This document shows positions 36,315-44,294 of a stretch of 44,674 nucleotides of DNA, piece after piece. This stretch comes from Komarekiella atlantica HA4396-MV6 (lineage in GTDB: Bacteria; Cyanobacteriota; Cyanobacteriia; Cyanobacteriales; Nostocaceae): NCBI GenBank assembly GCA_019359395.1, contig JAHHHK010000047.1, forward strand, positions 1-44,674. The letters are read 5' to 3'. The notes under the pieces were generated by a model, which saw nothing but the letters and a program-made list of their open reading frames with translations, was not told the DNA's origin and ran no database searches. A program made the position numbers and the translations under genes. Within the stretch, counting starts at the first letter, position 1. Every line of letters starts with the position of its first letter.

Positions 36315-37004
36315 TTAGTATCCCAGCGGCGAAAGGGTTTGCTGTTGCGTTTCGGAATTTGGCGTTTTGGGAGACGATGCTGGGTTAGGACTTTGAGGTA
36401 CTGGAGACAAGAAAATTGTCCCTTCAGGAGTTGGTGATACTAGTCCTGCTGTTGGTCGTTCTGCTTCCTCAGCCATTTTGTTTGTCAGCGTTGCATTGGT
36501 TGTTGTCAACAGCCGCTCATGACGTTGTAGGTTTTGCACTCTGCGGTATTCCTGGCTCCAAAGCTCTTGAGAATATACCGTCCAGCCATAAACTACAAGT
36601 GTTGCTGCGACAAATAAAAATGCCACAACTGACGAATAACGATGTAAAGTATACAAGCGCAGCAACCATAAAGGTGCTGATTTAGAACTAGGCATTACAG
36701 GAACGCCAATAAAATCTTCTTTCAGACGTTTGGGCGTTGCACTTGATCCGTTGAGATTTGAGGTTTGTTGTCTGCCTAACTCTTTCATCGATGTGGGTGT
36801 AACCACCTTATTGGTAGAAGAAACGGATAAATTTTTTGATAAACGTCGTTGTTTAGAGGCGACTGGTGCAGCTTGAGCAGCGGTTGTAGAAGCGCTCCGC
36901 GCTGCTGATCCCTGACGCGCCTTGCGTTTCCCTAAAGGAAGGGTAAAATGTCTTTGGAACCAAGTACCCTTTGCATAAACATCTGATTTACGAGCAACAA
37001 CCAT
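36315..37004 (-). CDS. FtsL-like single-pass membrane protein
   Basis: A 229-residue protein with a basic N-terminal half rich in Ser, Thr and Ala, one membrane segment at about residues 123-147 (YSSVVAFLFVAATLVVYGWT), then a short coiled coil ('QEYRRVQNLQRHERLLTTTN') and a Pro/Ser-rich tail. This plan and its place directly upstream of ftsI are those of FtsL in cyanobacteria, although sequence identity in FtsL is always low. It would join FtsQ and FtsB at the septum. The call rests mostly on context. Confidence 0.65.
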   Translation of the reverse strand: MVVARKSDVYAKGTWFQRHFTLPLGKRKARQGSAARSASTTAAQAAPVASKQRRLSKNLSVSSTNKVVTPTSMKELGRQQTSNLNGSSATPKRLKEDFIGVPVMPSSKSAPLWLLRLYTLHRYSSVVAFLFVAATLVVYGWTVYSQELWSQEYRRVQNLQRHERLLTTTNATLTNKMAEEAERPTAGLVSPTPEGTIFLSPVPQSPNPASSPKTPNSETQQQTLSPLGY

Positions 37005-37486
37005 AACTTTTTTCAGATTGAAAGTACTGTATTTTGGATTAATTGTTTGTTCTTGCTAAGGTTAGAATTGCTTTTTGTGCAATAAGCACACATAACACCC
37101 TACATCCTTTTATGTGTTCTGATAGGTAGCTGCACCAATGTTTGCATCCTCTGGATATTGCAATGCTTGCAATCAGCGAGCAGCAATCTGACAGATGTAT
37201 TGCATCTAAAGTATGGCAATGCGGGGTGAAAGGTGCAAGCCTCTGAGAAAAAATAAAAATTCTTGATGTAATAGCTCGGCTTGCTAGGAAGTTTACTACT
37301 TTCCGTTCGTTAATTAAGTTATCTGGCTTGTGAGTTAAGAGAAGCTAATCAGATTACTGGATGAAATAACCTTAAAGGATTGCTTTTGAGTATGTAATCT
37401 GACAGCATTTAAAAAAAAGCAATAAATACGGTATCGTATTCAACAGGCGAAAAATTTTTCTAGCCACAATTGGTGAAAGAGGAGTT
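37005..37486. other. 482-bp divergent gap
   Basis: It lies between the leftward ftsL-like gene and the rightward lipoprotein. I see no gene, repeat array or strong hairpin. It presumably holds promoters for both genes. Confidence 0.5.
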
Positions 37487-37672
37487 ATGAAAACAAAAAT
37501 CTTTGGTTTTGCTCTAATGTTAAGTCTGGCCGCAATTCTCGGAGCCTGTGAAGGCACTAATGAACCTGCTGGAACTACTACCACTCCAGGTGCTCCAGGT
37601 GAGCCAGCAGATACCGGATCTACACCTGCCGTTACTACTACGCCCCTTGCTACGCCTACTAAAACACCCTAA
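37487..37672 (+). CDS. Small Thr/Pro-rich lipoprotein
   Basis: 61 residues: a lipoprotein signal peptide with lipobox LGAC (Cys21), then a short low-complexity tail rich in Thr, Pro, Gly and Ala with no recognisable domain. A clear AGAGGAG lies before the ATG, which supports real translation. Small tethered peptides like this are common in cyanobacteria; the function is unknown. A candidate structured RNA starts 71 bp downstream. Confidence 0.65.
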   Translation: MKTKIFGFALMLSLAAILGACEGTNEPAGTTTTPGAPGEPADTGSTPAVTTTPLATPTKTP

Positions 37673-37742
37673 GCTTTGGCCATCACGCGCACGCTATGGG
37701 TTAGTGACGGCGCTGCTCACTAAACAACTTAAATGAATTAGG

Positions 37743-37902
37743 GTCAGGCGAAAATACCAGTATTTTTTATGTTGGTGGATGAAAGCTTGGAGCTTGCTGA
37801 AATGTTAGTTTAAGTAAGACAGCAAGTAGAGGACACTGGTGAGGATAGTTTCTGCCGTAACCAAGTGTCCGTCTGTAAATTCTCGCCTGACAAAACCTTT
37901 TT
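37743..37902 (+). ncRNA. Candidate structured RNA with four helices and a U-tract
   Basis: The outer helix pairs GTCAGGCGA (37743-37751) with TCGCCTGAC (37883-37891). Inside are three hairpins: 37756-37763 with 37769-37776 (8 pairs, two of them GU, five-U loop); CTTGCTG 37793-37799 with CAGCAAG 37820-37826; and GGACACTGGT 37831-37840 with ACCAAGTGTCC 37860-37870. Together they make a four-way junction. CCTTTTT follows, as at an intrinsic end. No open frame fits. It could be a free small RNA, a 6S-like RNA or a leader of the gene at 38300. Confidence 0.5.
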
Positions 37903-38299
37903 CCCAAATCAAAAAAGTTGAGTCCGAGAAATATCAGCCACTATGTGGACAAGGTACTTCAGTGGGTGTAAACTAATCAGTCTCAAGAGTGCAAAAAAAT
38001 TTATCGCGATCGCTGGCAATTGCTCTTGATCATTGGCTGTAGTCCATTCCATATTGGGATTAAGTGGCTAAGTAATGTTGATTGACTTGCCAGATTTTTA
38101 TTAGGGAAATGTGTAGTAGGGGTATGGCATCCAAAATCTTGTCCGCAAGCCGACAATTTGACTGACGCCGTGCCCCTAACGTATATTTTTGAAAGTTTTG
38201 TTGCCCAAAATCGAGGAACAACCAAAAGTCTTCTCCTGTGGATGTTAGAAGATTGGTGGAATTACTGAATCACCCAACTCTGAGTATTAAAAGAGGGAG

Positions 38300-38626
38300 A
38301 TGCAAAGAGTGATGAGATCCATAAGATTTTTGGTGTTAACAGTGAGTATTGTTACCTTGATAGCGTTAAATAGCCATTGGGGATCAGCGGTAATGGCATT
38401 ACCGCCACCAGAGGATACGCCGGAAGAAATATTGCGAACACAGATTATTATAGAAGCGCGATCGCCCATTGATGGTAAACCCCTAACTGCTGCCGAATAT
38501 GCAGAATTACAAGCGCAGCTACAAAAGGCCCCACCACCAAAACTCACTTCTAACTTGCGACAAACTCTTTTCCTGCTGCGTTTGCGTAACGCACTGCGTC
38601 AGTTTTTCCCATTTTTAAATTTTTGA
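38300..38626 (+). CDS. Small exported hypothetical protein
   Basis: 108 residues. A signal peptide or membrane anchor (IRFLVLTVSIVTLIAL, cleavage near AVMA-LPP) precedes a Pro-rich start PPPEDTPEEILRTQIIIEA, then 'SPIDGKPLTAAEYAEL' and a basic helical C-terminus. I recognise it as a type of conserved cyanobacterial protein without known function. The upstream 627 bp contains the candidate RNA (37743-37902) and otherwise nothing I can define. Confidence 0.6.
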   Translation: MQRVMRSIRFLVLTVSIVTLIALNSHWGSAVMALPPPEDTPEEILRTQIIIEARSPIDGKPLTAAEYAELQAQLQKAPPPKLTSNLRQTLFLLRLRNALRQFFPFLNF

Positions 38627-38641
38627 TGACTTATAGCAAAA

Positions 38642-38752
38642 GACAAGAGTAGAGACGCGATTCATCGCGTCTGTCAAGAAGAGTACAGACGCGATGAATC
38701 GCGTCTGTACAAGGGTCAAGAGTAGAGAAGCGATTCATCGTGTCTGTCAAAA
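38642..38752. repeat. Palindromic GACGCGATTCATCGCGTC repeats
   Basis: Three diverged copies of the same palindrome family as 34105-34294, alternating in orientation, lie downstream of the small exported protein. The third copy is degenerate (AAGCGATTCATCGTG). Confidence 0.85.
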
Positions 38753-38880
38753 GTTATTATTCTCCCCCAACTCCTCCTTGCTCCTCCACTCCCTCGAAAG
38801 GAATCAAGACTCATTCTGAGGTAGGATAACGGTGGCGACAAAATTGCAAATAAATGTAAAGAATATATATAGATATTAAT

Positions 38881-39003
38881 AGGACTTACGCAAAAACTCT
38901 CTAAAACTCCTATTTCTACCCTGCGGGTTTGCCCTTGGTGTTCTCGTAAAGTAGCCGATCCGCGTCTATGCGGGTCGTTTTTACATAATTTTGCGTAAGT
39001 TCT
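38881..39003. mobile_element. MITE-like element upstream of glgB (123 bp)
   Basis: The ends AGGACTTACGCAAAA and TTTTGCGTAAGTTCT are near-perfect terminal inverted repeats. The interior has no gene but includes the inverted pair GATCCGCG/CGGGTC. The AGGACTTACGCA end resembles termini of insertion sequences common in Nostoc. It sits 47 bp before glgB, so it overlaps the likely promoter or leader. Confidence 0.75.
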
Positions 39004-39049
39004 GCTTAAAAAAGCACATTTAATCACGTTATTTCATGTAGGTAGCTTC

Positions 39050-41341
39050 ATGTCCATGACCACGATCGCCTCTGAACAGGTTAACCGCATCGTTTGGAAT
39101 CAGCATCACGATCCGTTTGAAATACTGGGTTCTCACCCCATAGAACAAAATGGCAAAACTGTCTGGGCTGTGCGAGCCTACCTACCAAATGCAAGTGCAG
39201 CATGGGTAGTTTTCCCAGAACAACGGAAAGAATACCCAATGCAAACAGTGCATAATCCCCACTTTTTTGAATGCACGATTGAAACAGCAGAACTGGCAAA
39301 CTACCAGTTACGGATCAAAGAAGGGGAACATGAGCGTGTCACCTATGACCCTTACGCTTTCCGTTCTCCCCGCCTGACAGAGTTTGACTTGCATTTGTTT
39401 AGTGAAGGCAATCATCACCGGATTTACGAGAAACTGGGATCACACCCCACAGAAATAGACGGCATCAAAGGCGTTTATTTTGCCGTTTGGGCACCCAATG
39501 CCCGTAATGTTTCATTACTGGGAGATTTTAACCTCTGGGATGGACGCAAACACCAGATGCGTAAAGGCCCTACCGGAGTTTGGGAATTATTTATTCCCGA
39601 AATCGGAGTTGGGGAACATTACAAATATGAAATCAAAAATTTTGAAGGACACATTTACGAAAAATCTGATCCCTACGGTTTTCAGCAGGAACCCCGCCCT
39701 AAAACAGCATCCATCGTCACTGATTTAGATGCTTACAATTGGAGTGACCAAGAGTGGATGGACAAGCGGCGTCACACTGACCCCCTCACGCAGCCAGTCT
39801 CAGTCTACGAAGTACATTTAGGCTCTTGGTTGCACGCTTCGAGTTCAGAACCAGCCAAACTACCCAACGGTGAAACTACACCTGTAGTCACTGTCTCAGA
39901 ACTTAAACCGGGTGCACGCTTCCTTACTTACCGAGAACTGGCAGACAGACTAATTCCCTATGCCAAAGAATTAGGATACACCCATTTGGAACTGCTGCCC
40001 ATTGCAGAGCACCCCTTTGATGGCTCTTGGGGTTATCAAGTAACTGGGTACTATGCCCCTACTTCCCGTTTTGGTAGCGCCGAAGATTTCATGTATTTTG
40101 TTGACAAATGTCATGAAAACGGCATTGGTGTGATTGTGGATTGGGTTCCCGGTCACTTCCCCAAAGATGGTCACGGTTTGGCTTTCTTTGATGGTAGTCA
40201 CTTGTATGAACACGCTGATCCCCGTAAAGGCGAACATAAAGAGTGGGGAACTTTGGTGTTCAACTACAATCGCCATGAAGTCAAGAATTTTCTAGCAGCT
40301 AATGCTCTATTTTGGTTTGACAAGTACCACATTGACGGGATTCGTGTCGATGCTGTCGCCTCGATGCTCTACAATGACTATTGCCGCGAACCAGGAGAAT
40401 GGCTACCTAACCAATACGGTGGTAGAGAAAATTTAGAAGCAGCGGATTTTCTGCGTCAGGTAAATCACATTATTTTCAGCTATTTTCCTGGCGTTCTCTC
40501 AATTGCTGAAGAATCTACTTCTTGGCCAATGGTATCTTGGCCTACCTATACAGGTGGATTGGGTTTTAACTTGAAGTGGAATATGGGTTGGATGCACGAT
40601 ATGCTGGATTACTTCAGCATGGATCCCTGGTTCCGTCAGTTCCACCAAAACAATATTACTTTCAGCATGTGGTACAACCATAGTGAGAATTTCATGCTGG
40701 CTCTGTCTCACGATGAAGTAGTGCATGGCAAGAGCAATATCATTGGCAAAATGCCAGGAGATACATGGCAGAAGTTAGCTAATGTGCGTTGTTTGTTTTC
40801 CTATATGTTTGCTCATCCAGGCAAGAAAACCATGTTTATGAGCATGGAGTTTGGGCAATGGAGTGAGTGGAATGTCTGGGCTGATTTAGAGTGGCACTTG
40901 TTACAGCATGAGCCGCACCAAAAGTTGAAAACGTTTTTCCAAGAGCTAAATAATCTCTACCGCTCCGAACCAGCTTTGTATACTCAAGATTTTGCTGAGC
41001 CAGGGTTTGAGTGGATTGACTGTAGCGACAACCGTCATAGCGTGGTTTCGTTCATCCGGCGTGATAGAGATTCTGATGATTTTGCGATCGTAGTTTGCAA
41101 CTTCACACCCCAACCCCATTCTCACTACCGCATTGGTGTACCACAAGCGGGATTTTATACCGAGTTGTTCAACAGCGATGCGCGTCAGTATGGCGGTAGC
41201 AACATGGGTAACTTAGGTGGTAAGTGGACAGATGATTGGTCTTTGCATAGTCGTCCTTATTCGCTGGATTTATGTTTACCACCTTTGGGCGTGTTGATTC
41301 TGAAGTTGGACAAGAAGAAGACTGCTGAGGTGATGGGATAA
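39050..41341 (+). CDS. glgB: 1,4-alpha-glucan branching enzyme
   Basis: Introduces alpha-1,6 branches into glycogen. The 763-residue protein has an N-terminal extension domain, CBM48 (about 120-220), a GH13 catalytic barrel and a C-terminal beta domain. Catalytic regions are intact: GIRVDAVASMLY (nucleophile Asp), SIAEESTSWP (acid/base Glu) and LALSHDEVVHG (third Asp). Also conserved are GYQVTGYYAPTSRFG and NWSDQEWM. It stands alone, with a MITE upstream and an excellent terminator downstream. It is unrelated to the scytonemin genes except by location. Confidence 0.96.
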   Translation: MSMTTIASEQVNRIVWNQHHDPFEILGSHPIEQNGKTVWAVRAYLPNASAAWVVFPEQRKEYPMQTVHNPHFFECTIETAELANYQLRIKEGEHERVTYDPYAFRSPRLTEFDLHLFSEGNHHRIYEKLGSHPTEIDGIKGVYFAVWAPNARNVSLLGDFNLWDGRKHQMRKGPTGVWELFIPEIGVGEHYKYEIKNFEGHIYEKSDPYGFQQEPRPKTASIVTDLDAYNWSDQEWMDKRRHTDPLTQPVSVYEVHLGSWLHASSSEPAKLPNGETTPVVTVSELKPGARFLTYRELADRLIPYAKELGYTHLELLPIAEHPFDGSWGYQVTGYYAPTSRFGSAEDFMYFVDKCHENGIGVIVDWVPGHFPKDGHGLAFFDGSHLYEHADPRKGEHKEWGTLVFNYNRHEVKNFLAANALFWFDKYHIDGIRVDAVASMLYNDYCREPGEWLPNQYGGRENLEAADFLRQVNHIIFSYFPGVLSIAEESTSWPMVSWPTYTGGLGFNLKWNMGWMHDMLDYFSMDPWFRQFHQNNITFSMWYNHSENFMLALSHDEVVHGKSNIIGKMPGDTWQKLANVRCLFSYMFAHPGKKTMFMSMEFGQWSEWNVWADLEWHLLQHEPHQKLKTFFQELNNLYRSEPALYTQDFAEPGFEWIDCSDNRHSVVSFIRRDRDSDDFAIVVCNFTPQPHSHYRIGVPQAGFYTELFNSDARQYGGSNMGNLGGKWTDDWSLHSRPYSLDLCLPPLGVLILKLDKKKTAEVMG

Positions 41342-41374
41342 TAATTGAGGGTGGGCAATACCCACCCTCAATTA
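41342..41374 (+). terminator. glgB terminator hairpin
   Basis: TAATTGAGGGTGGG and its exact complement flank the 5-base loop CAATA, starting at the glgB stop codon. The 14-bp perfect stem is strong; the T-run on the far side is short (ATTA), so release may rely on stem strength. Confidence 0.75.
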
Positions 41375-41432
41375 TGCGATCGCACCATTTTACACAAAAG
41401 CGATACCTACGGTGGGCTTTACCTACGCAAGT

Positions 41433-41768
41433 CTACAAATACTCTATCCAGCCCCGCATCTCGTTAGGGCTTAGCGCTTCGTAAATCAAGACCAAACTAC
41501 GAATGATTTCACCCAACGAACTGAGATTCTTCTTGCAAAAAGCAACTCCCCAATGATCTGTGTTTTCGCTCGCCAATCTCAAAAAATCTGTGTCATGGGT
41601 AACAATTACTCGCCCCTGCTCACAAGCAAACGCTAACTGAATTTCATCCGTTTGCCCAAGCAGCTCCATCTCAGGAGTCGTCGTTACATCAATTCCCTGA
41701 CGACGCAAAGCCAACGCTATATCCAGGTCAATGTTCTCATCCAAATGGAATTGAATGCGGTCACTCAC
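41433..41768 (-). CDS. DUF5615 PIN-like toxin
   Basis: 111 residues with the minimal PIN-like fold: FHLDENIDLDIALALRRQGI (Asp/Glu metal site), TTPEMELLGQTDE, then 'VIVTHDTDFLRLA' with the second acidic pair. Members pair with DUF433 antitoxins as predicted type II toxins. It starts at a GTG (41768) whose GTGAGTGA overlaps the antitoxin stop by 8 bases, the coupling typical of such pairs. This is the only toxin-antitoxin pair in the region that looks intact. Confidence 0.85.
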   Translation of the reverse strand: MSDRIQFHLDENIDLDIALALRRQGIDVTTTPEMELLGQTDEIQLAFACEQGRVIVTHDTDFLRLASENTDHWGVAFCKKNLSSLGEIIRSLVLIYEALSPNEMRGWIEYL

Positions 41769-42072
41769 CGCGTAACTCCTTCAGCTTTGCCTGCAACCGG
41801 GATGGATAATTGCTCTGCAACGAGTCAGCAAATGCTTCATCATCTTGAATGCTCTGTTCAATTTCATCTCGATGATCGTAGTAGTATGCCATCGCCGCAT
41901 AGACCGAAGCTAGAGAGAGATGATACTTCCCAGCAATCAAATCTAGAGACTGTCCCATCCGTAAATACAGGGTGGCAATGTCACCAACTGTCATTCGAGT
42001 GCCTGCAATTCGAGGTTTACCTCTTCTAACTCCTGGTGTAATTTCAAGATGTTGATTGAGTGTGACTTCCAT
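41761..42072 (-). CDS. DUF433 antitoxin
   Basis: 103 residues: 'ITPGVRRGKPRIAGTRMTVGDI' is the DUF433 signature, followed by a helix-turn-helix-like segment (MGQSLDLIAGKYHLSLASVYAAMAYYYDH). It should bind DNA and neutralise the DUF5615 partner whose start overlaps its stop codon. Confidence 0.88.
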   Translation of the reverse strand: MEVTLNQHLEITPGVRRGKPRIAGTRMTVGDIATLYLRMGQSLDLIAGKYHLSLASVYAAMAYYYDHRDEIEQSIQDDEAFADSLQSNYPSRLQAKLKELRGE

Positions 42073-42143
42073 AATGGCATGATTTCACTAATTGAGTTTT
42101 TGCAGTATTTTTCTTAAAAAAGCACACTATTTATTGAATGTGA

Positions 42144-42524
42144 TTATTTCTCTTGATGCGGCTGGTTGAGCAAGTGTGTGCGTTTTTGCTGCTACCATTC
42201 ATCATTAGACCTCTTGCATAAATGCTTAAATTGTCATGTTGAGCGGAGCGAAACATCTCGGAGATTCTTCCCTCCACTACGTTCTGGTCAGAATGACACT
42301 AATAGTTTTCGGACTTTTGCAAGAGGTCTATTAACTTCTATTGCCTCTCCACTTTCAAGTCCTGCAATTAAAAGTTCTTCTATATGTTTTTGTATCTTGC
42401 GTTTTTGGTCTTGAGTAATTAACTCTTGTAGATATTCGCTAACTGAACCGTAGCCACCCTGAGCCACTTGCTCATCAACAAAGGTTTGCATCGATTCAGG
42501 CAAGGAAATGTTAATGCTACTCAT
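42144..42524 (-). pseudogene. ParD-like antitoxin split by a MITE
   Basis: The N-terminal 64 residues (MSSINISLPESMQTFVDEQV..., ending GEAIEV) are a ribbon-helix-helix ParD-type antitoxin. MITE copy 2 (42206-42330) then interrupts it, so the present ORF (42288-42524) ends in the MITE-encoded tail RPLAKVRKLLVSF. Removing the MITE and one TA restores the frame: EVNNDEW, a TAG where W is expected, then QQKRTHLLNQPHQEK and a stop at 42144. So there was an insertion plus a later nonsense change. No ParE toxin follows. Confidence 0.8.
42206..42330. mobile_element. MITE copy 2 (125 bp) in the ParD-like gene
   Basis: Same 13-bp ends (TAGACCTCTTGCA) and length as copy 1. Inserted at a TA within the antitoxin gene; net gain 123 bp. 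Confidence 0.9.
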
Positions 42525-42779
42525 AACCTTGGGAGTGAGGTTAAACTATTTTTTCCATCTTATCAAGGTTGTTAGGCGTTGTCTTTGAGGAAACGTTTAA
42601 CGATCGCACTTTCGTTGATGAGAGAAAAGCGATGTTTAACGACAAGCTGCTTCTCTACGAGATGCTTTGCAAGAGTACGCATCTACGCGGATAATCGGGT
42701 CATCGCCACAAGATTGAAAAATGCACTTATAGCCAGTGTTATCCTAAAAAATATTAGGAATTAACAATTACTTAGGCAA
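42525..42779. other. Gap with decayed sequence between antitoxin genes
   Basis: Contains a 31-base motif (about 42601-42631, CGATCGCACTTTCGTTGATG onward) repeated at 43605-43635, and an inserted palindrome (TTCTCTACGAGATGCTTTGC). A short minus-strand frame (42572-42682) ends RFSLINESAIVKRFLKDNA and probably reflects decayed toxin-gene sequence rather than a gene. Confidence 0.4.
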
Positions 42780-43028
42780 ATGAGTATCACCGTTAATGTT
42801 TCTGAAGTAACTGCCAAGTTTTCTGAATTGCTGAGTCAGGTATTACTTGGTGAAGAGGTCGTGATTGCACAGAAGGGTATTCCAGTTGCACGCCTAGTAG
42901 CTCTCACAGATACAGCCTCACCTCGAATTCCAGGATTGGATAAAGGTAAAGTTATCATTGCACCAGATTTTGACGAGCCTTTACCAGAAGATATCCTAAA
43001 TGATTTTGACAGTTCTAATCTAGTTTAG
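42780..43028 (+). CDS. Phd/YefM-family antitoxin
   Basis: 82 residues: VNVSEVTAKFSELLSQVLLGEEVVIAQKGIPVARLV is the Phd/YefM DNA-binding domain, followed by an acidic toxin-binding tail (FDEPLPEDILNDF). It is intact, but its partner VapC-type toxin, 2 bp downstream, is broken. A lone antitoxin can still repress the operon or protect against related toxins. Confidence 0.9.
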   Translation: MSITVNVSEVTAKFSELLSQVLLGEEVVIAQKGIPVARLVALTDTASPRIPGLDKGKVIIAPDFDEPLPEDILNDFDSSNLV

Positions 43029-43030
43029 CG

Positions 43031-43587
43031 ATGAGAGTTTTACTGGATACTCATGCATTTTTTGGTGGGTAATAGATGACCCTCAGTTATCTTCCACCAG
43101 TCGCAGTATAATTGCTGATTCAGGTAATATTTTATTTCTGAGCGTGGCAAGTGTCTGGGAGATTGTCATCAAGACTAAATCGGGTAAGCTAACTTTACCT
43201 GAACCTGTAGAAGAATATATTCCAAACCGACTAGCATTGAACCGCTTCGAGAGTCTAGATATTCAAATGACACACACTCTACAGATTGCCACTTTGCCAA
43301 ACATCCACCGAGATCCGTTTGACCATGCCAATTTTAGATTTTAAATTTTGGATTTTGGATTATTTCTTTGGTACAAGCCCCGCCCCTTGTGGGCGGAACA
43401 AATCTAAAATCGCAAATCTCAAATCTCCAAGCCCCGCCCCCTCGTGGTCGGGGTCAATCCAAAATCGCAAATCTAAAATCCAAAATTGTTTGACCGGATT
43501 CTGATTGCCCAAAGTCAAGTAGAGAATTTGCCAATTGTGATTATTGACCAGAAAATTGCCCAGTATTCTATCGAGACTATCTGGTAA
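43031..43587 (+). pseudogene. VapC-type PIN toxin with frameshift and insertion
   Basis: It starts MRVLLDTHAFF, then a lost T in a T-run (about 43050-43056) shifts the frame and gives a stop. Restoring one base gives AFFWWVIDDPQLSS and continues through 'LSVASVWEIVIKTKSGKL' to NIHRDPFD. There a 164-bp insertion (43325-43488), flanked by direct TTTGACC, splits the codons. After it the frame resumes as RILIAQSQVENLPIVIIDQK and ends IETIW at the stop 43585-43587. PIN acidic residues (LLDTH, VWEI) are recognisable. Two independent lesions mean no toxin activity. Confidence 0.88.
43325..43488. mobile_element. 164-bp insertion with 7-bp target duplication
   Basis: Flanked by TTTGACC at 43318-43324 and 43489-43495. 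The ends are related inverted repeats (AATTTTAGATTTT... and ...AAATCTAAAATCCAAAATT), and the interior has GCCCCGCCCC pieces in palindromic arrangement. This TTTGGATTTTAGATTT composition is a common Nostoc interspersed repeat, seen here with clear evidence of insertion. Confidence 0.75.
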
Positions 43588-43680
43588 TTAAAGCTTAGAA
43601 ATAGCGATCGCACTTTCGTTGATGAGAGAAAAGCGAATTAATCCAGGAACTAAGACAGAAGTATCAAACAAGACTTTCAT
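43588..43680 (-). pseudogene. PIN toxin N-terminal fragment
   Basis: MKVLFDTSVLVPGL is the first strand and active-site Asp of a VapC PIN domain. It then runs into IRFSLINESAIAISKL, encoded by a repeat shared with about 42601-42631, and stops. The start overlaps the antitoxin stop (TAATG), the usual toxin-antitoxin coupling. The rest of the toxin is missing. Confidence 0.65.
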
Positions 43681-44147
43681 TAAGTTATTTGATCCTGAAT
43701 CCGTTCTTCTCTCAACTCATCTATAAAGGCATTAACATCAAAGTTTTCTGGTAATTCTGCCTCTACAACTAAAATCCCTTCTTTTCGATAAACATTTGGT
43801 TGGTTAAGGGGCAGTACATTAATCATCTCAGAGTTTTGTTGAGTATATTCTTCAGTGATTTGCTGACTCAGCGTGTCAATTTTTTCTGCAATAGCTTGCA
43901 AAACAAATTGCTCAGTCGAAATTCCCTGACTGCTTGCCCATTTTTCAATAGACCTCTTGCATAAATGCTTAAATTGTCATGTTGAGCGGAGCGAAACATC
44001 TCGGAGATTCTTTCCTGCGGAACGCTACGCGTAGCTTGCTTCCCCGTAGGGGTACCCTCCACTACGTTCTGGTCAGAATGACACTAATAGTTTTCGGACT
44101 TTTGCAAGAGGTCTAATCTTTTGTTGGAGTTGGGGAGGAAAGTTCAT
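43680..44147 (-). pseudogene. Antitoxin-like gene split by MITE copy 3
   Basis: The start is ATG 44147 (MNFPPQLQQKI). MITE copy 3 (43949-44115) follows, so the present reading frame ends RPLAKVRKLLVSF with a stop at 44073. Beyond the MITE the original frame resumes as IEKWASSQGISTEQFVLQAI and runs to the stop at 43680. Removing the MITE with one TA rejoins QQKI-IEKWASS exactly in frame. The 3' part could still be made from a TTG at 43901. The C-terminus overlaps the toxin fragment start. Confidence 0.8.
43949..44115. mobile_element. MITE copy 3 (167 bp) with a nested 42-bp repeat
   Basis: Same ends as copies 1 and 2. It carries an extra 42 bp at 44017-44058, including ACGCTACGCGTAGC and CCCCGTAGGGG palindromes, inserted into the otherwise conserved interior. 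Net insertion into the host gene is 165 bp. Confidence 0.88.
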
Positions 44148-44189
44148 AGATGTAAATAGAATTAATACTCCAATTGTAAAAGGCGATCG

Positions 44190-44290
44190 CTGCGATGGTC
44201 ACTGAGCTTGCCGTAAAGCCTGCGGCATAGCTACGCTTAGGGCGCAGCCTTTCCTAAAGAAGTGCGGGCTACGCCTACGTGCAAAGCCAA
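44190..44290. repeat. Compound palindromic repeat
   Basis: Contains HIP1 GCGATCGC and inverted motifs (GCATAGCTACGC, GGGCGCAGCC, GGGCTACGCCTACG) typical of Nostoc interspersed repeats. No gene lies between the antitoxin pseudogene and the TPR gene. Confidence 0.5.
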
Positions 44291-44294
44291 TGTT

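Noticed and set aside
37487-37902. tRNA or tmRNA at the four-helix structure
   Set aside because: No 76-nt cloverleaf with GTTCRA arm or CCA end, and no tag-peptide frame. The helix spacing does not fit a tRNA.
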